From contig NZ_LRXL01000037.1 of NCBI RefSeq assembly GCF_001637325.1, forward strand, positions 62,001-126,000: a stretch of 64,000 nucleotides of DNA, in the 5' to 3' direction. Below, one piece after another: positions 8,874 through 18,016 of the stretch (within the stretch, counting starts at the first letter, position 1; every line of letters starts with the position of its first letter). Both the position numbers and the translations under genes were made by a program. Under the pieces are notes generated by a model. The model saw only the letters and a program-made list of their open reading frames with translations. It searched no databases and was not told the origin of the DNA. The stretch comes from Cochleicola gelatinilyticus (GTDB lineage: Bacteria > Bacteroidota > Bacteroidia > Flavobacteriales > Flavobacteriaceae).

Positions 8874-9824
8874 ATGTCTAAAATTTCATTTCCTGCATTA
8901 AAAAAGTCGAAAATTAAAAGTTTTCTGCTCTTCTTATTACTTGCAATGCTTTTCTGGACTCTTACAAAGTTTTCAAAAGAATATACAGCTACTGTAACTG
9001 CTAAGGTTGATTATTATAACCCACCGAATAATACATCTTTGTCTAAAGATCACCCAAATGAAGTTTCGTTCGATCTCACGGGAAATGGATTTGGTTTTCT
9101 TTTTTATAAATTTAAAAATCCGGAGGTGCGCATCGACCTAAGTGAATATTTTAAAGAAGGTGCCAGCGAAATTGTAATTCCTAAAAGTGAACTTATAAAA
9201 CTTACTACGGCACAATTAAAACAATCTATTGCAGTAAAGAACATTTCGCCCGAGCAATTGCATATTCCTTTAGATGATATTGTTTCTAAAAAAGTTCCCG
9301 TTATTGCAAGAGCTACCATATCGTTTGAGAATGGATATCAAGCTTTAGACAGTTTACATTCTGTACCAGACTCTGTGATGGTTTCAGGGCCTTCAAAATA
9401 TGTAAATGTTCTTGACTCTATTGTTACCGAAAATCGTTCTTTTAATAAGGTTCAGGATAATATTTCGGCTGATGTTTCTTTAGTAGTGGCAGACTCATTA
9501 ACATTAAGACTTTCACCTAAAAAAGTACGTATTGCTATCACGGTTGATGAGTTTGCCGAAAAACAAATTAGTGTTCCTATAGAAGTAATTAATATTCCAG
9601 ATGGAACTACAATTAAATTGATTCCGAAAATGATTACGGTTACGTTTAATGCTTCCGTCCAAAACTTTAAGACTATTAGCAGAGATAGTCTTCGTATAAT
9701 TTGTGATTTTAAAGAACGAAATTCCGAAGAAAATTTTATGATTCCTAAGCTAATTAAATCTCCAAAGGGAATTGTAAACGCTGAATTTAGTACAAAAAAA
9801 ATTGATTATCTTATTTTTAAATGA
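8874..9824 (+). CDS. YbbR-like (CdaR-type) domain protein
   Basis: A 316-residue protein with one N-terminal membrane anchor (SFLLFLLLAMLFWTLTKF) and a long extracytoplasmic part built of YbbR-like repeats, with features such as KKVPVIARATISFENGYQA and DSVMVSGPSKYVNVLDSI. In Firmicutes, CdaR proteins of this fold regulate the diadenylate cyclase CdaA, but no cdaA is in this window, so that role is uncertain here. The stop codon overlaps the ATG of coaE by 4 bp (ATGA), indicating translational coupling. Confidence 0.8.
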   Translation: MSKISFPALKKSKIKSFLLFLLLAMLFWTLTKFSKEYTATVTAKVDYYNPPNNTSLSKDHPNEVSFDLTGNGFGFLFYKFKNPEVRIDLSEYFKEGASEIVIPKSELIKLTTAQLKQSIAVKNISPEQLHIPLDDIVSKKVPVIARATISFENGYQALDSLHSVPDSVMVSGPSKYVNVLDSIVTENRSFNKVQDNISADVSLVVADSLTLRLSPKKVRIAITVDEFAEKQISVPIEVINIPDGTTIKLIPKMITVTFNASVQNFKTISRDSLRIICDFKERNSEENFMIPKLIKSPKGIVNAEFSTKKIDYLIFK

Positions 9825-10411
9825 AAATACTAGGACTTACAGGCGGTATTGGAAGTGGTAAAACCACTGTGGCTAAAATGTTTATGGAGCTTGGAGTGCC
9901 AGTATATATAGCCGATGATGAAGCCCGTGCACTTACTAATAGTTCGAAACTAATTAGAGAGCAACTCATTAAATTATTAGGCGATTCAATTTATACTAAA
10001 TCTGGACTAGACAGAGCTTACGTTGGGAGCATTGTATTTAAAGATGCTCAACTCTTAGAAAAAATGAATAAGATTATACATCCCGAAGTTGCAAAACATT
10101 TTCAAAGTTGGGTTGAAAAACAACATGGGACCTACTGTTTAAAGGAAGCGGCAATACTTTTTGAAAATGGAGGTTATAAAAGTTGTGATGCAACTGTATT
10201 GGTAACTGCACCAGTAGCTATGCGATTAGAGCGTGTAATGCAGCGTGATGCTACTACTAAAGATGCAATTCTTGAACGTATGGACCACCAATGGAGTGAT
10301 GATAAAAAAGCAAAAATGGCCGATTTTGTTATTGAAAATATAGACCTTCAGAACACAAAAAAGAGAGTGCTAGAATTACATCAGATATTTTCTCAAAAAA
10401 CTACTTTTTAA
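9821..10411 (+). CDS. coaE: Dephospho-CoA kinase
   Basis: CoaE phosphorylates dephospho-CoA in the last step of coenzyme A synthesis. The 196-residue P-loop kinase starts with LGLTGGIGSGKTTVAKMF (Walker A) and has YIADDEARAL and an LFENGGYKSCD substrate region. VTAPVAMRLERVMQRD forms the lid, where the related E. coli enzyme also has basic residues. The start overlaps the YbbR-like gene by 4 bp. The two-component kinase gene begins 49 bp downstream. Confidence 0.95.
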   Translation: MKILGLTGGIGSGKTTVAKMFMELGVPVYIADDEARALTNSSKLIREQLIKLLGDSIYTKSGLDRAYVGSIVFKDAQLLEKMNKIIHPEVAKHFQSWVEKQHGTYCLKEAAILFENGGYKSCDATVLVTAPVAMRLERVMQRDATTKDAILERMDHQWSDDKKAKMADFVIENIDLQNTKKRVLELHQIFSQKTTF

Positions 10412-10459
10412 TTACACTTTTCTTTTTGTTAACATTTGGTTAAACAGAAAGGAGAACAA

Positions 10460-12046
10460 ATGTTAAAATCATACTTTTGGGGTATGAACAAACAGCTATT
10501 TGTATTACTCATAGCCCTAATGATACTCTCATTATTGGGAATCGTTTTTGTTCAAGGATATTGGATATCTAATTCGTATCAAACAAAAGAGGACCAATTC
10601 AATTTTAATATTAATCAAGTGATGCTTGATACTTCTAAGGAATTGACCACTAGAGAAGTAGAGGAGTATTATAATTTGTACAGTGGTATTGTTGATAGTT
10701 CACAGACCAAAGATGGAGAAAGTATAAGTGAACTTATTTACAAAATTAAAAGTGACGAGACGAACGAAACCTATATTTTTTCGGATGGAATCTATGAAGA
10801 AGACTATAAATTAACCTCTAATTTTTTCGATACACAAGTTGATAGTATTCGTTTTAGAAGATTAACAAATAGAAAGACCACCACAAGAATAATAGAAGGG
10901 GTAGATGGAAAGAGCGAAACCCAAATAAATTCGGTAGCCTTTAGTAGATTAAAAGATTACGAACGCAAACAGTTTGAAAATTCGTTTAATAATATTTCAG
11001 CAAAAATTCCAATTCATAGAAGAGTTTCTGCAGATGAAATACAGAAATTAATTTCAGACGAATTATTTGAAAGAGGGGTAGATTCTAAATTTGAGTTTGC
11101 AATTTACAGCAACAACCTTGCAACTAAAGTTAGGTCGGACAAGTTTCAATATGATCCAGAATCAACCTACTCGGTGCCAATTTTTGTAAACGAAGAATTT
11201 AATAAACAATACACATTGTATGTTAATTTCTCAGAAAAACAACAAGTAGTACGAAGTTCTATTTTAGGGATGGCAGTACTTTCATTATTGTTTACGGCTG
11301 TAATTGTATTTGCATTTTATAGTGCGTTATCACAGTTGTTTAAGCAACGACAAATCGCACAGATAAAAACAGACTTTATAAATAACATGACCCACGAATT
11401 TAAAACTCCTATAGCAACAATTAACCTTGCGTTAGATGCTTTAAATAATCCAAAGGTAAAAGATAATAAAGAGTTTTTGGCACGGTATCTAAAGATGATC
11501 CGTGATGAAAATAAACGAATGCATGCCCAAGTAGAAAATGTACTCCGCATTTCTAAATTGGAAAAAAACGAACTAGACCTACCAAAAGAACGTTTAAAAT
11601 TACACGACTTGATCGACGATGCGATCACGCATGTCAGCTTACTTGTAGAAGATCGTGGAGGATATATAAAAACACATTTCGGAGCCTTAAAATCTTCTAT
11701 TCTGGCAAACGATTCTCATTTTAGTAATGTAATCGTTAATATGTTAGATAATGCAATAAAGTATTCTGAAGACGAGCCTAAAATAGACATCTATACAGAG
11801 AATGTAAAGAATTCTATCATCTTAAAAATACGGGATCAAGGAATGGGAATGTCGAAAACCGTACAAAAGAAAATTTTCGATAAATTTTATCGAGAACACT
11901 CTGGAGACATACACAATGTAAAAGGTCATGGACTTGGACTCGCATACGTTAAAAGAATTTTAGACGATCACGATGCAGAAGTATACGTAGAAAGTGAAAA
12001 GGGAAAAGGAAGCACATTTATTATAAAATTACACTTAATATCTTAA
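10460..12046 (+). CDS. Two-component sensor histidine kinase (RprX-like)
   Basis: A 528-residue membrane sensor. TM1 (LFVLLIALMILSLLGIVFVQ) is followed by a ~220-residue periplasmic domain, then TM2 (SILGMAVLSLLFTAVIVFAF). The kinase core follows, with H-box NNMTHEFKTPIATINLAL (phosphorylated His), N-box NMLDNAIKYS, DQGMGMS and GHGLGLAYV. A longer frame opens at TTG 10436, but ATG 10460 is preceded by an AAAGGAGAA purine run and is preferred; ATG 10484 is also possible. It is 4 bp before its response regulator. The architecture resembles RprX of Bacteroides; the stimulus is unknown. Confidence 0.92.
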   Translation: MLKSYFWGMNKQLFVLLIALMILSLLGIVFVQGYWISNSYQTKEDQFNFNINQVMLDTSKELTTREVEEYYNLYSGIVDSSQTKDGESISELIYKIKSDETNETYIFSDGIYEEDYKLTSNFFDTQVDSIRFRRLTNRKTTTRIIEGVDGKSETQINSVAFSRLKDYERKQFENSFNNISAKIPIHRRVSADEIQKLISDELFERGVDSKFEFAIYSNNLATKVRSDKFQYDPESTYSVPIFVNEEFNKQYTLYVNFSEKQQVVRSSILGMAVLSLLFTAVIVFAFYSALSQLFKQRQIAQIKTDFINNMTHEFKTPIATINLALDALNNPKVKDNKEFLARYLKMIRDENKRMHAQVENVLRISKLEKNELDLPKERLKLHDLIDDAITHVSLLVEDRGGYIKTHFGALKSSILANDSHFSNVIVNMLDNAIKYSEDEPKIDIYTENVKNSIILKIRDQGMGMSKTVQKKIFDKFYREHSGDIHNVKGHGLGLAYVKRILDDHDAEVYVESEKGKGSTFIIKLHLIS

Positions 12047-12050
12047 CATT

Positions 12051-12767
12051 ATGGAAACAGAAAACAAAAAGATCTTGCTGGTAGAAGACGATCCGAATTT
12101 CGGAACGGTACTTAAGGACTACTTAGCAATGAACGAATACGAAGTTACACACGCTAAAAACGGAATGGAAGGTTTCGAGAAATTTAAAAAAGACGATTAC
12201 GATCTTTGTATTCTCGATGTGATGATGCCGTATAAGGATGGATTTACATTAGCAAAAGAAATTCGTGAAAAAAACGAAGATGTACCTATCATTTTTCTTA
12301 CAGCGAAAGCGATGAAAGAAGATGTGTTAAAGGGATATAAAGTAGGGGCAGACGATTATTTAAATAAACCTTTCGATAGTGAAGTATTGCTCATGAAAAT
12401 TAAAGCAATAATTCAACGAAAAGCAACAGATTCTCTTGCAGATAGTAAACAATTCGAATTTCAAGTTGGTAACTTCCACTTAAATTCTAAGCTTCGTTTT
12501 CTTACGTATAAAAAAGAAGATCCAATAAAACTATCTCCAAAAGAAAACGAATTATTACGTCTACTTGCGTTGCATAAAAACGACTTAATGCCACGTGAAT
12601 TAGCACTAACCAAAATATGGAGAGATGATAACTATTTCACCTCTCGTAGTATGGATGTTTACATTGCTAAATTGCGTAAATATCTTGGTAAAGATGACGG
12701 TGTTGAGATCATTAACATTCACGGGGAAGGATTCCGTTTGGTTGTTAAAGATGAAGTAGATAACTAA
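12051..12767 (+). CDS. OmpR/PhoB-type response regulator (RprY-like)
   Basis: A 238-residue partner of the upstream kinase. The N-terminal receiver domain has KILLVEDDPNF (acidic pocket), CILDVMMPYKDG (phosphorylated Asp) and FLTAKA, with the conserved Lys in NKPF. The C-terminal winged-helix DNA-binding domain (residues ~140-235) shows LSPKENELLRLLALHKN and SRSMDVYIAKLRKYLG. The target genes are not evident. The gene ends 23 bp before a strong bidirectional terminator. Confidence 0.94.
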   Translation: METENKKILLVEDDPNFGTVLKDYLAMNEYEVTHAKNGMEGFEKFKKDDYDLCILDVMMPYKDGFTLAKEIREKNEDVPIIFLTAKAMKEDVLKGYKVGADDYLNKPFDSEVLLMKIKAIIQRKATDSLADSKQFEFQVGNFHLNSKLRFLTYKKEDPIKLSPKENELLRLLALHKNDLMPRELALTKIWRDDNYFTSRSMDVYIAKLRKYLGKDDGVEIINIHGEGFRLVVKDEVDN

Positions 12768-12789
12768 GAATTAAGATACATAAAGTGTG

Positions 12790-12818
12790 AAAAAGCGCCC
12801 GGTTATTGGGCGCTTTTT
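12790..12818. terminator. Bidirectional rho-independent terminator
   Basis: AAAAGCGCCC (12791-12800) pairs perfectly with GGGCGCTTTT (12808-12817) around a 7-nt loop, with A and T runs on the two sides. It can end both the response regulator operon (+) and miaA (-). The loop and right arm overlap the last codons of miaA. Confidence 0.88.
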
Positions 12819-13720
12819 AGTTTGATAAAATCTATTATTTCTGAAGGTTCTGTCTCAAAATCAAACCACTGAATTTCTTTATTTTTTCTAAACCAAGTAC
12901 CTTGTCGTTTAGCAAACCTCCGGGTGTTTTTCTTTATTTCTGAAATAGCTTCATCTAAAGATAAATCACCATCGAAATACTCAAACAACTCTCTGTATCC
13001 CACTGTTTGAAGCGCATTAAAATGGCGGTGTTCCTTTAGATTTTCTGCTTCAGTAACTAACCCCATGTCCACCATGATGTCGACCCGACGATTAATTCTA
13101 TCGTAAACGATTGGTCTTTCTGCAGTAAGCCCTATGAGCAGTGTATTAAATTCACGTTCCCCGGGATCTTTTTTCAGAAATGAGGAATACGGCTTTCCAG
13201 TACCACGGTACAATTCTAATGCGCGGATAAGGCGATGTGGATTTTCAAGATCTACAGTCTTATAGTAAGTGGGGTCAACCTCTTTCAATTCACGCTGCAG
13301 AACTGCAATCCCTTCGGTTTCGAGAATATTATTTAGTGTTTTGCGAATGCTATCTGGTACTTTAGGAAACGAATCTAATCCCTTTACAACTGCATCTACA
13401 TATAGACCAGAGCCACCAACCATCACCACAACTTTATACTGTTCGTATAATTGGTGTAGCTTCAGAAGGACTTCTTTTTCAAAATCACCCACACTATACG
13501 GTTCAAAAATACTCTTGTTCTGTATAAAATGATGCGGTACTTCCCTTAATTCTTCCGAAGAAGGAACTGCAGTTCCAATCGACATTTCTTTATAAAACTG
13601 TCGCGAATCGGCCGATATAATTTCAGTATTAAACGCTTTTGCAATAGCAATAGAGAGGGAGGTTTTGCCAATGGCAGTAGGACCTACAATACAAATAAGT
13701 AATGGTTTTTTAATCGGCAT
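12803..13720 (-). CDS. miaA: tRNA dimethylallyltransferase MiaA
   Basis: MiaA adds a dimethylallyl group to A37 of tRNAs that read UNN codons. The 305-residue protein has the P-loop VGPTAIGKTSLSIAIA, then ISADSRQFYKEMSIGTA, VGGSGLYVDAVVKG, and the tRNA-binding region QTVGYRELFEYFDG. RRFAKRQGTWFRKN is near the C-terminus, as usual. The start overlaps the end of the ion channel gene by 11 bp, so the two are co-transcribed. The C-terminus runs into the shared terminator. Confidence 0.95.
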   Translation of the reverse strand: MPIKKPLLICIVGPTAIGKTSLSIAIAKAFNTEIISADSRQFYKEMSIGTAVPSSEELREVPHHFIQNKSIFEPYSVGDFEKEVLLKLHQLYEQYKVVVMVGGSGLYVDAVVKGLDSFPKVPDSIRKTLNNILETEGIAVLQRELKEVDPTYYKTVDLENPHRLIRALELYRGTGKPYSSFLKKDPGEREFNTLLIGLTAERPIVYDRINRRVDIMVDMGLVTEAENLKEHRHFNALQTVGYRELFEYFDGDLSLDEAISEIKKNTRRFAKRQGTWFRKNKEIQWFDFETEPSEIIDFIKLKSAQ

Positions 13721-14585
13721 TGGGAACTATATCTTCCGGATGCAAATTGTTTCCGCATTTATGACAAAACTCTGCATCATCGCGATGCCTTGATGCACCA
13801 CAATTACGACAAGCTTGCGAATTTACGTGAACATATTGATCGCTGTCTAGATCTGGTTTTTTACCGGTGCTTCTTGCATACTCAGCACTCACAATACCCG
13901 TAGGAACTGCTATAATTCCGTATCCCATAATCATGAGTACAGCTGCTATAAATTGCCCTAATGGCTTTACAGGAGCGATATCTCCAAATCCAACAGTAGT
14001 AAGAGTAACTATAGACCAATATACGCTTGCTGGAATGCTCTTAAATCCACTTTCTTCTCCTTCCACAAGATACATAAGGGTCCCCGCGAGAATTGCTACT
14101 ATTAGAACAGCAAATAGAAAAACAAGTATTTTAGGGCGACTGTCGTTTAATGCTTTTCCCAGTTTATTTGCCTCTCCTATATAGCGAGTTACTTTTAAAA
14201 TTCGAAATACTCGTAACAAACGAAGTGCGCGAACCGTTAGTAAATAGTTACTTCCTACTAAGATAAAAGATAAGTATAGAGGAATGGTCGATAGAAAATC
14301 GATGACTCCATAGAAACTAAAAATGTAAGAAGACGGCTTTTTTACGGTTATAATTCGTGCAATATATTCGAAGGTAAAAAAGATTGTGATAACCCATTCT
14401 CCATAATATAAATAATCGTATACCCAATCTGGTTGGCCTTTTACACTTTCAACCATTACCAAAATAACACTTAATAAAATGAGAATAAGTAACACAATAT
14501 CAAAGAGTTTTCCCATGGGGGTGTCAGCCTCATAAATGATCTCGTGTAATCTTCTTTTCCAGATGCTCTCTTTTGGTTTCGGCAA
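13710..14585 (-). CDS. Voltage-gated-type potassium channel with C-terminal zinc ribbon
   Basis: A 291-residue six-TM channel subunit. S1-S3 lie at about residues 27-110. S4 carries spaced arginines (RALRLLRVFRILKVTR, 119-134). The pore loop holds the K+-type selectivity filter TVGFGD (197-202), and S6 follows (FIAAVLMIMGYGIIAVPTG). The tail holds four cysteines (259, 262, 274, 277) in a CxxC...CxxC zinc-ribbon pattern, unusual for a channel. The start is TTG at 14585: the in-frame ATG (Met24) would remove the conserved HEIIYEADTP segment. It overlaps miaA downstream. Confidence 0.9.
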   Translation of the reverse strand: MPKPKESIWKRRLHEIIYEADTPMGKLFDIVLLILILLSVILVMVESVKGQPDWVYDYLYYGEWVITIFFTFEYIARIITVKKPSSYIFSFYGVIDFLSTIPLYLSFILVGSNYLLTVRALRLLRVFRILKVTRYIGEANKLGKALNDSRPKILVFLFAVLIVAILAGTLMYLVEGEESGFKSIPASVYWSIVTLTTVGFGDIAPVKPLGQFIAAVLMIMGYGIIAVPTGIVSAEYARSTGKKPDLDSDQYVHVNSQACRNCGASRHRDDAEFCHKCGNNLHPEDIVPNAD

Positions 14586-14625
14586 CGTATTGTTTTTAGA
14601 TAGGTATAAAATTACGCAACTTTTG

Positions 14626-16005
14626 TTACATGGGGGCTTCCTGTGGAAGATTTACTATTTTAAGTACCTTATTGCGTCGTAAGTAACTTTGTATTATATG
14701 CTGGGCGTCCCGATTATTCTGCATTGGATTAATAATTGAACGAAGAATCTCGGGGTTGTTAATCTGATAATTCAAATTATAATAGCCATATCCTTTGTAG
14801 TTTCCGTTCTCTATAAGAATAACAGAGCGTTCATCGATGTCACGCCCCTTATCGATAATAAGCATGTGTTGATTGCTATAACTGTTTTTGTCTAAAAATT
14901 CTCGTACTCGTTCATTGTATGCCTCAGCAGATTCTTTTTGTATACATGCCCCCAGGCATTCTTTAATAGTATATTGAAAACACGCTCCATCTGTTTTATG
15001 TAAACCAGTTAATTTCTGGCACAACTGGTATTTTTCTGTGATGAGAAATAATGCAGATTTTGCCTGTTGGTAATTAGTAAATGTAGTGACAGGCTTCTTA
15101 CGCGCATCCGATTTTTCGATTTTTAATTCTAAATAGCCCTCTTCGTTTTTGTGAACGGCGAGCTGATACTGGAATAAGGTTTTGCGTAATGCTCGATTGT
15201 ATCTAGGTTTGTTATGTTTTATTTCTTCACTTTCTTTTAATTGCGCAATAAGATCATTTCCTGTTTTTTCGTAGGTCACCGCTGTAACTTCTAACTGGAT
15301 TTGTTTCGATTTCTTATTGTCGTTGGTAAAATGCTGGGTAAGGCGTTTTTTTATATTCTTGCTTTTTCCAATATAAATTATGCTACCATCTGCTTTGTGC
15401 ATGTAATACACTCCAGTATCGGTAGGTGCAGCAGCAATCATATCGATAAGTTTTGGCTCCAACTGCCGCTTTGGGTCTTTTTTTATAGAAGTACTTATAA
15501 TCTCTTTATTGTTGTCTTTATTCAGCAACATTTTAAACAATGTTACAGTTGCCTTTGCATCCCCTTGCGCTCGATGCCGATCACTTAACGGAATGCCCAA
15601 CGATCTCACTAATTTTCCTAAACTATACGAAGGAAGATCGGGAATAAGTTTTTTTGAAAGTTCTACAGTACACAGGGTGTCTTTCTCGAAAGGATATCCC
15701 AATCGATCAAATTCTGTGGTTAAGATCCGGTTATCGAATTTAGCATTGTGTGCTACAAGAATACAATCGTTCGTAATTTCAATAATGCGTTTGGCTACTT
15801 CATAGAATTTAGGAGCGTTCCGAAGCATGTCGCTATTAATACCAGTAAGGTTTACTACAAAAGGTTGTATGGGGCGCTCCGGATTTACAAGGCTGCTAAA
15901 TTGATCTACCACTTCATGCCCGTCGAACCGATAAATAGCGATTTCAGTAATCCCTTCTTCATTGTATTTTCCTCCCGTGGTCTCTATATCTAATATTGCG
16001 TACAA
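14626..16005 (-). CDS. DnaQ-like 3'-5' exonuclease fused to a GIY-YIG nuclease domain
   Basis: A 459-residue fusion. Residues 1-165 form a DEDDh exonuclease (ILDIETTGG with D6/E8, AHNAKFD with H86/D91, H144 and D149), like the proofreading epsilon subunit. Residues ~195-275 are a GIY-YIG nuclease domain as in UvrC/Cho (TGVYYMHK, then IIYIGKSKNIKKRL with R221). The remaining ~180 residues include a cysteine-bearing stretch (GACFQYTIKECLGACIQ) seen in UvrC-like proteins. A repair role is probable but not proven. The start is TTG at 16005, since the frame upstream closes within ten bases with no ATG. Confidence 0.9.
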   Translation of the reverse strand: MYAILDIETTGGKYNEEGITEIAIYRFDGHEVVDQFSSLVNPERPIQPFVVNLTGINSDMLRNAPKFYEVAKRIIEITNDCILVAHNAKFDNRILTTEFDRLGYPFEKDTLCTVELSKKLIPDLPSYSLGKLVRSLGIPLSDRHRAQGDAKATVTLFKMLLNKDNNKEIISTSIKKDPKRQLEPKLIDMIAAAPTDTGVYYMHKADGSIIYIGKSKNIKKRLTQHFTNDNKKSKQIQLEVTAVTYEKTGNDLIAQLKESEEIKHNKPRYNRALRKTLFQYQLAVHKNEEGYLELKIEKSDARKKPVTTFTNYQQAKSALFLITEKYQLCQKLTGLHKTDGACFQYTIKECLGACIQKESAEAYNERVREFLDKNSYSNQHMLIIDKGRDIDERSVILIENGNYKGYGYYNLNYQINNPEILRSIINPMQNNRDAQHIIQSYLRRNKVLKIVNLPQEAPM

Positions 16006-16041
16006 ATGATAATTTTAGGTATTATTTATTTGTTGTTTTTA

Positions 16042-16704
16042 CTATTCATTTGAATAGTTACGGGCACCAAAAATTGCACTTCCAACACGAATTAAGTTGC
16101 TTCCGTTTTTTATAGCAAGTTGGTAATCGCCGCTCATGCCCATCGATAAAAATTTAAAATTGTAGGTTTCCTGTAAAGTATCGTACAGTTTTTTTAATTT
16201 CTGAAACTCTCTCGATACCTGTTCATTGTCTTCGGTAAATGTCGCCATTCCCATAAGGCCTACAATGTTAACGTTATGAAATGTTTTTGTTGTTTCTGAA
16301 GCTAATAATTCCCTTGCAGAATCAGCTTCGAGTCCAAATTTAGTGTCTTCTTCAGCAATCTTCACTTGTAGCAGACAGTCGATGACACGGTCTGAAGCTT
16401 TCGCTTGTTTATTAATTTCTTTAAGCAACCTCGCACTGTCTACCGAATGGATTAAAGAAACAAAAGGAGCCATGTATTTTACTTTATTACGTTGCACATG
16501 CCCAATCATGTGCCATTCGATGTCTTTAGGCATCTCCTGCCATTTGGCTTCCATTTCTTGCACTTTATTTTCACCAAAAATGCGTTGCCCTGTGTTATAG
16601 GCTTCCATAATTTCAGAAACAGGCTTTGTTTTCGACACGGCAACTAACGTAACGGTGTCTGGTAATTTCTTTTTAAATGTTGTTAAATTCTCTGAAATAC
16701 TCAT
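16042..16704 (-). CDS. YggS/PLPBP family pyridoxal phosphate homeostasis protein
   Basis: A 220-residue PLP-binding TIM-barrel protein without known catalytic activity that buffers pyridoxal phosphate in bacteria. The PLP lysine lies in VTLVAVSKTKP. Further family motifs are GENKVQEMEAKWQ, WHMIGHVQRNKVKY, GLMGMATFT, and FLSMGMSGDYQLAI, with IRVGSAIFGAR at the end. It lies 36 bp upstream of the exonuclease gene and 32 bp downstream of the DUF1015 gene, so an operon is likely. Confidence 0.94.
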   Translation of the reverse strand: MSISENLTTFKKKLPDTVTLVAVSKTKPVSEIMEAYNTGQRIFGENKVQEMEAKWQEMPKDIEWHMIGHVQRNKVKYMAPFVSLIHSVDSARLLKEINKQAKASDRVIDCLLQVKIAEEDTKFGLEADSARELLASETTKTFHNVNIVGLMGMATFTEDNEQVSREFQKLKKLYDTLQETYNFKFLSMGMSGDYQLAIKNGSNLIRVGSAIFGARNYSNE

Positions 16705-16736
16705 TTTTGCATATCTAATTTTTCACTACTCTCTAT

Positions 16737-17975
16737 TCAAAACTCATAAATCGTGACACCACTTCTCAGTTTTGGTTCGATGTAGGTGCTTTTAGGAGGC
16801 ATTTTTAAACCTTCATCTGCAATTTGCTTCATCTCATCAACTGTGATAGATAGCAGGCCAAAACCTACTTTGTATTCCCCCGAATCTACTGCGGTTTTAA
16901 CATATGCCAGATCGTTTTTTCCGTGCGAATATCCTATGCGAATATCATTTCGTACGTCTTCAATACCCAGCATTGGTCTTAAAATAGTTTTATATAATAT
17001 TTGAGTGTCTAAAGCATCGAGTGCATTCGAAATTGTATACGTTCCCTTCCGAAGGTATAACGAATAAAACTCCCCGTCAAGATACATGCTAAAATGATGT
17101 TTTTTTGAAGGCTTATAATATTCTTGTCCACGGTTCTCAATTCGAAAAACCCCGTCCAATTGTATTAAAAACTCCTGTTTTGAAAGTCCGTTAAGGTCTT
17201 TAACTAGACGATTAAACTCATAAATCTTTAGATCACTTTCAGGAATTAAATAGCTCATAAAATAGTTATAAGGCTCTTCTCCTGTATGCTCTTTATTTTC
17301 TTCCTTTAAATGTGTCGCTAATAGATACGATGAAGCCGATCGGTGATGGCCGTCTGCAATATAGAGAGTTTCCATTTTTGCGAATAGCGCTTCAATTTCT
17401 ATAACAATTTTTTCATCATCGACATTCCATAAATAATGCGTATCGCGATAGGTTGTGGTAAATTCAAATTCTGCCCTCGTTTTCATTATTTTTTCAATAA
17501 TAGCTTCCAAATCGGGAGAATCTGGATAGGTGAGAAGCACTGGTTCTGCATTAAAACCTACCGTATTTAAATATTTTTCGAAAATCACTTCTTTATACTC
17601 GAGCGTATCTTCGTGCTTTTTAATCACATCATTTTCGTAGTCTGCTGCACTGGTAGCAGCTACAATCCCATTAAACTCTAATCCGTCGCGATTCACAATT
17701 TTATAAATGTAATAAGAAGGTTTTTCGTCTTGAATAAAGATTTCTTCTTCTTTAAATTCTTGATAGCGATTTCTTACTAATGTATAGCGTTGTTCCCCAG
17801 AAATTTCCTGTTGGTACTTATAGCCAGGGTTTACGATATGAAGAAACGAAAAAGGATTGTCCCGCAACCGTGATTCAACTTGTGCAGGGGTGTAGCTATC
17901 GTACGATCGTGCTGCGATCAAACTTACTTTGTCGCGTGTGGGACGCACTGCTTTAAAAGGGATGACTTTTGCCAA
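16737..17975 (-). CDS. DUF1015 family protein
   Basis: A 412-residue soluble protein that spans the length of the DUF1015 family. It begins with AKVIPFKAVRPTRDKVSLIA. YIADGHHRSASSYLLA is the family hallmark, reminiscent of ParB/Srx-type nucleotide-binding loops. HGKNDLAYVKTAVDSGEY and MPPKSTYIEPKLRSGVTIYEF come near the end. The function is not established to my knowledge; members often neighbour serine biosynthesis or dehydrogenase genes. Here it lies 41 bp after a 3-hydroxybutyryl-CoA dehydrogenase gene, probably in one operon. Confidence 0.9.
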   Translation of the reverse strand: MAKVIPFKAVRPTRDKVSLIAARSYDSYTPAQVESRLRDNPFSFLHIVNPGYKYQQEISGEQRYTLVRNRYQEFKEEEIFIQDEKPSYYIYKIVNRDGLEFNGIVAATSAADYENDVIKKHEDTLEYKEVIFEKYLNTVGFNAEPVLLTYPDSPDLEAIIEKIMKTRAEFEFTTTYRDTHYLWNVDDEKIVIEIEALFAKMETLYIADGHHRSASSYLLATHLKEENKEHTGEEPYNYFMSYLIPESDLKIYEFNRLVKDLNGLSKQEFLIQLDGVFRIENRGQEYYKPSKKHHFSMYLDGEFYSLYLRKGTYTISNALDALDTQILYKTILRPMLGIEDVRNDIRIGYSHGKNDLAYVKTAVDSGEYKVGFGLLSITVDEMKQIADEGLKMPPKSTYIEPKLRSGVTIYEF

Positions 17976-18016
17976 GTTTTTACTTCAGAATTATTATTTA
18001 TTTTTTTGTTTCCAGT

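Noticed and set aside
10436-10459. A TTG start 24 bp upstream of the histidine kinase
   Set aside because: ATG 10460 is preceded by a purine-rich AAAGGAGAA and gives a normal N-terminus.
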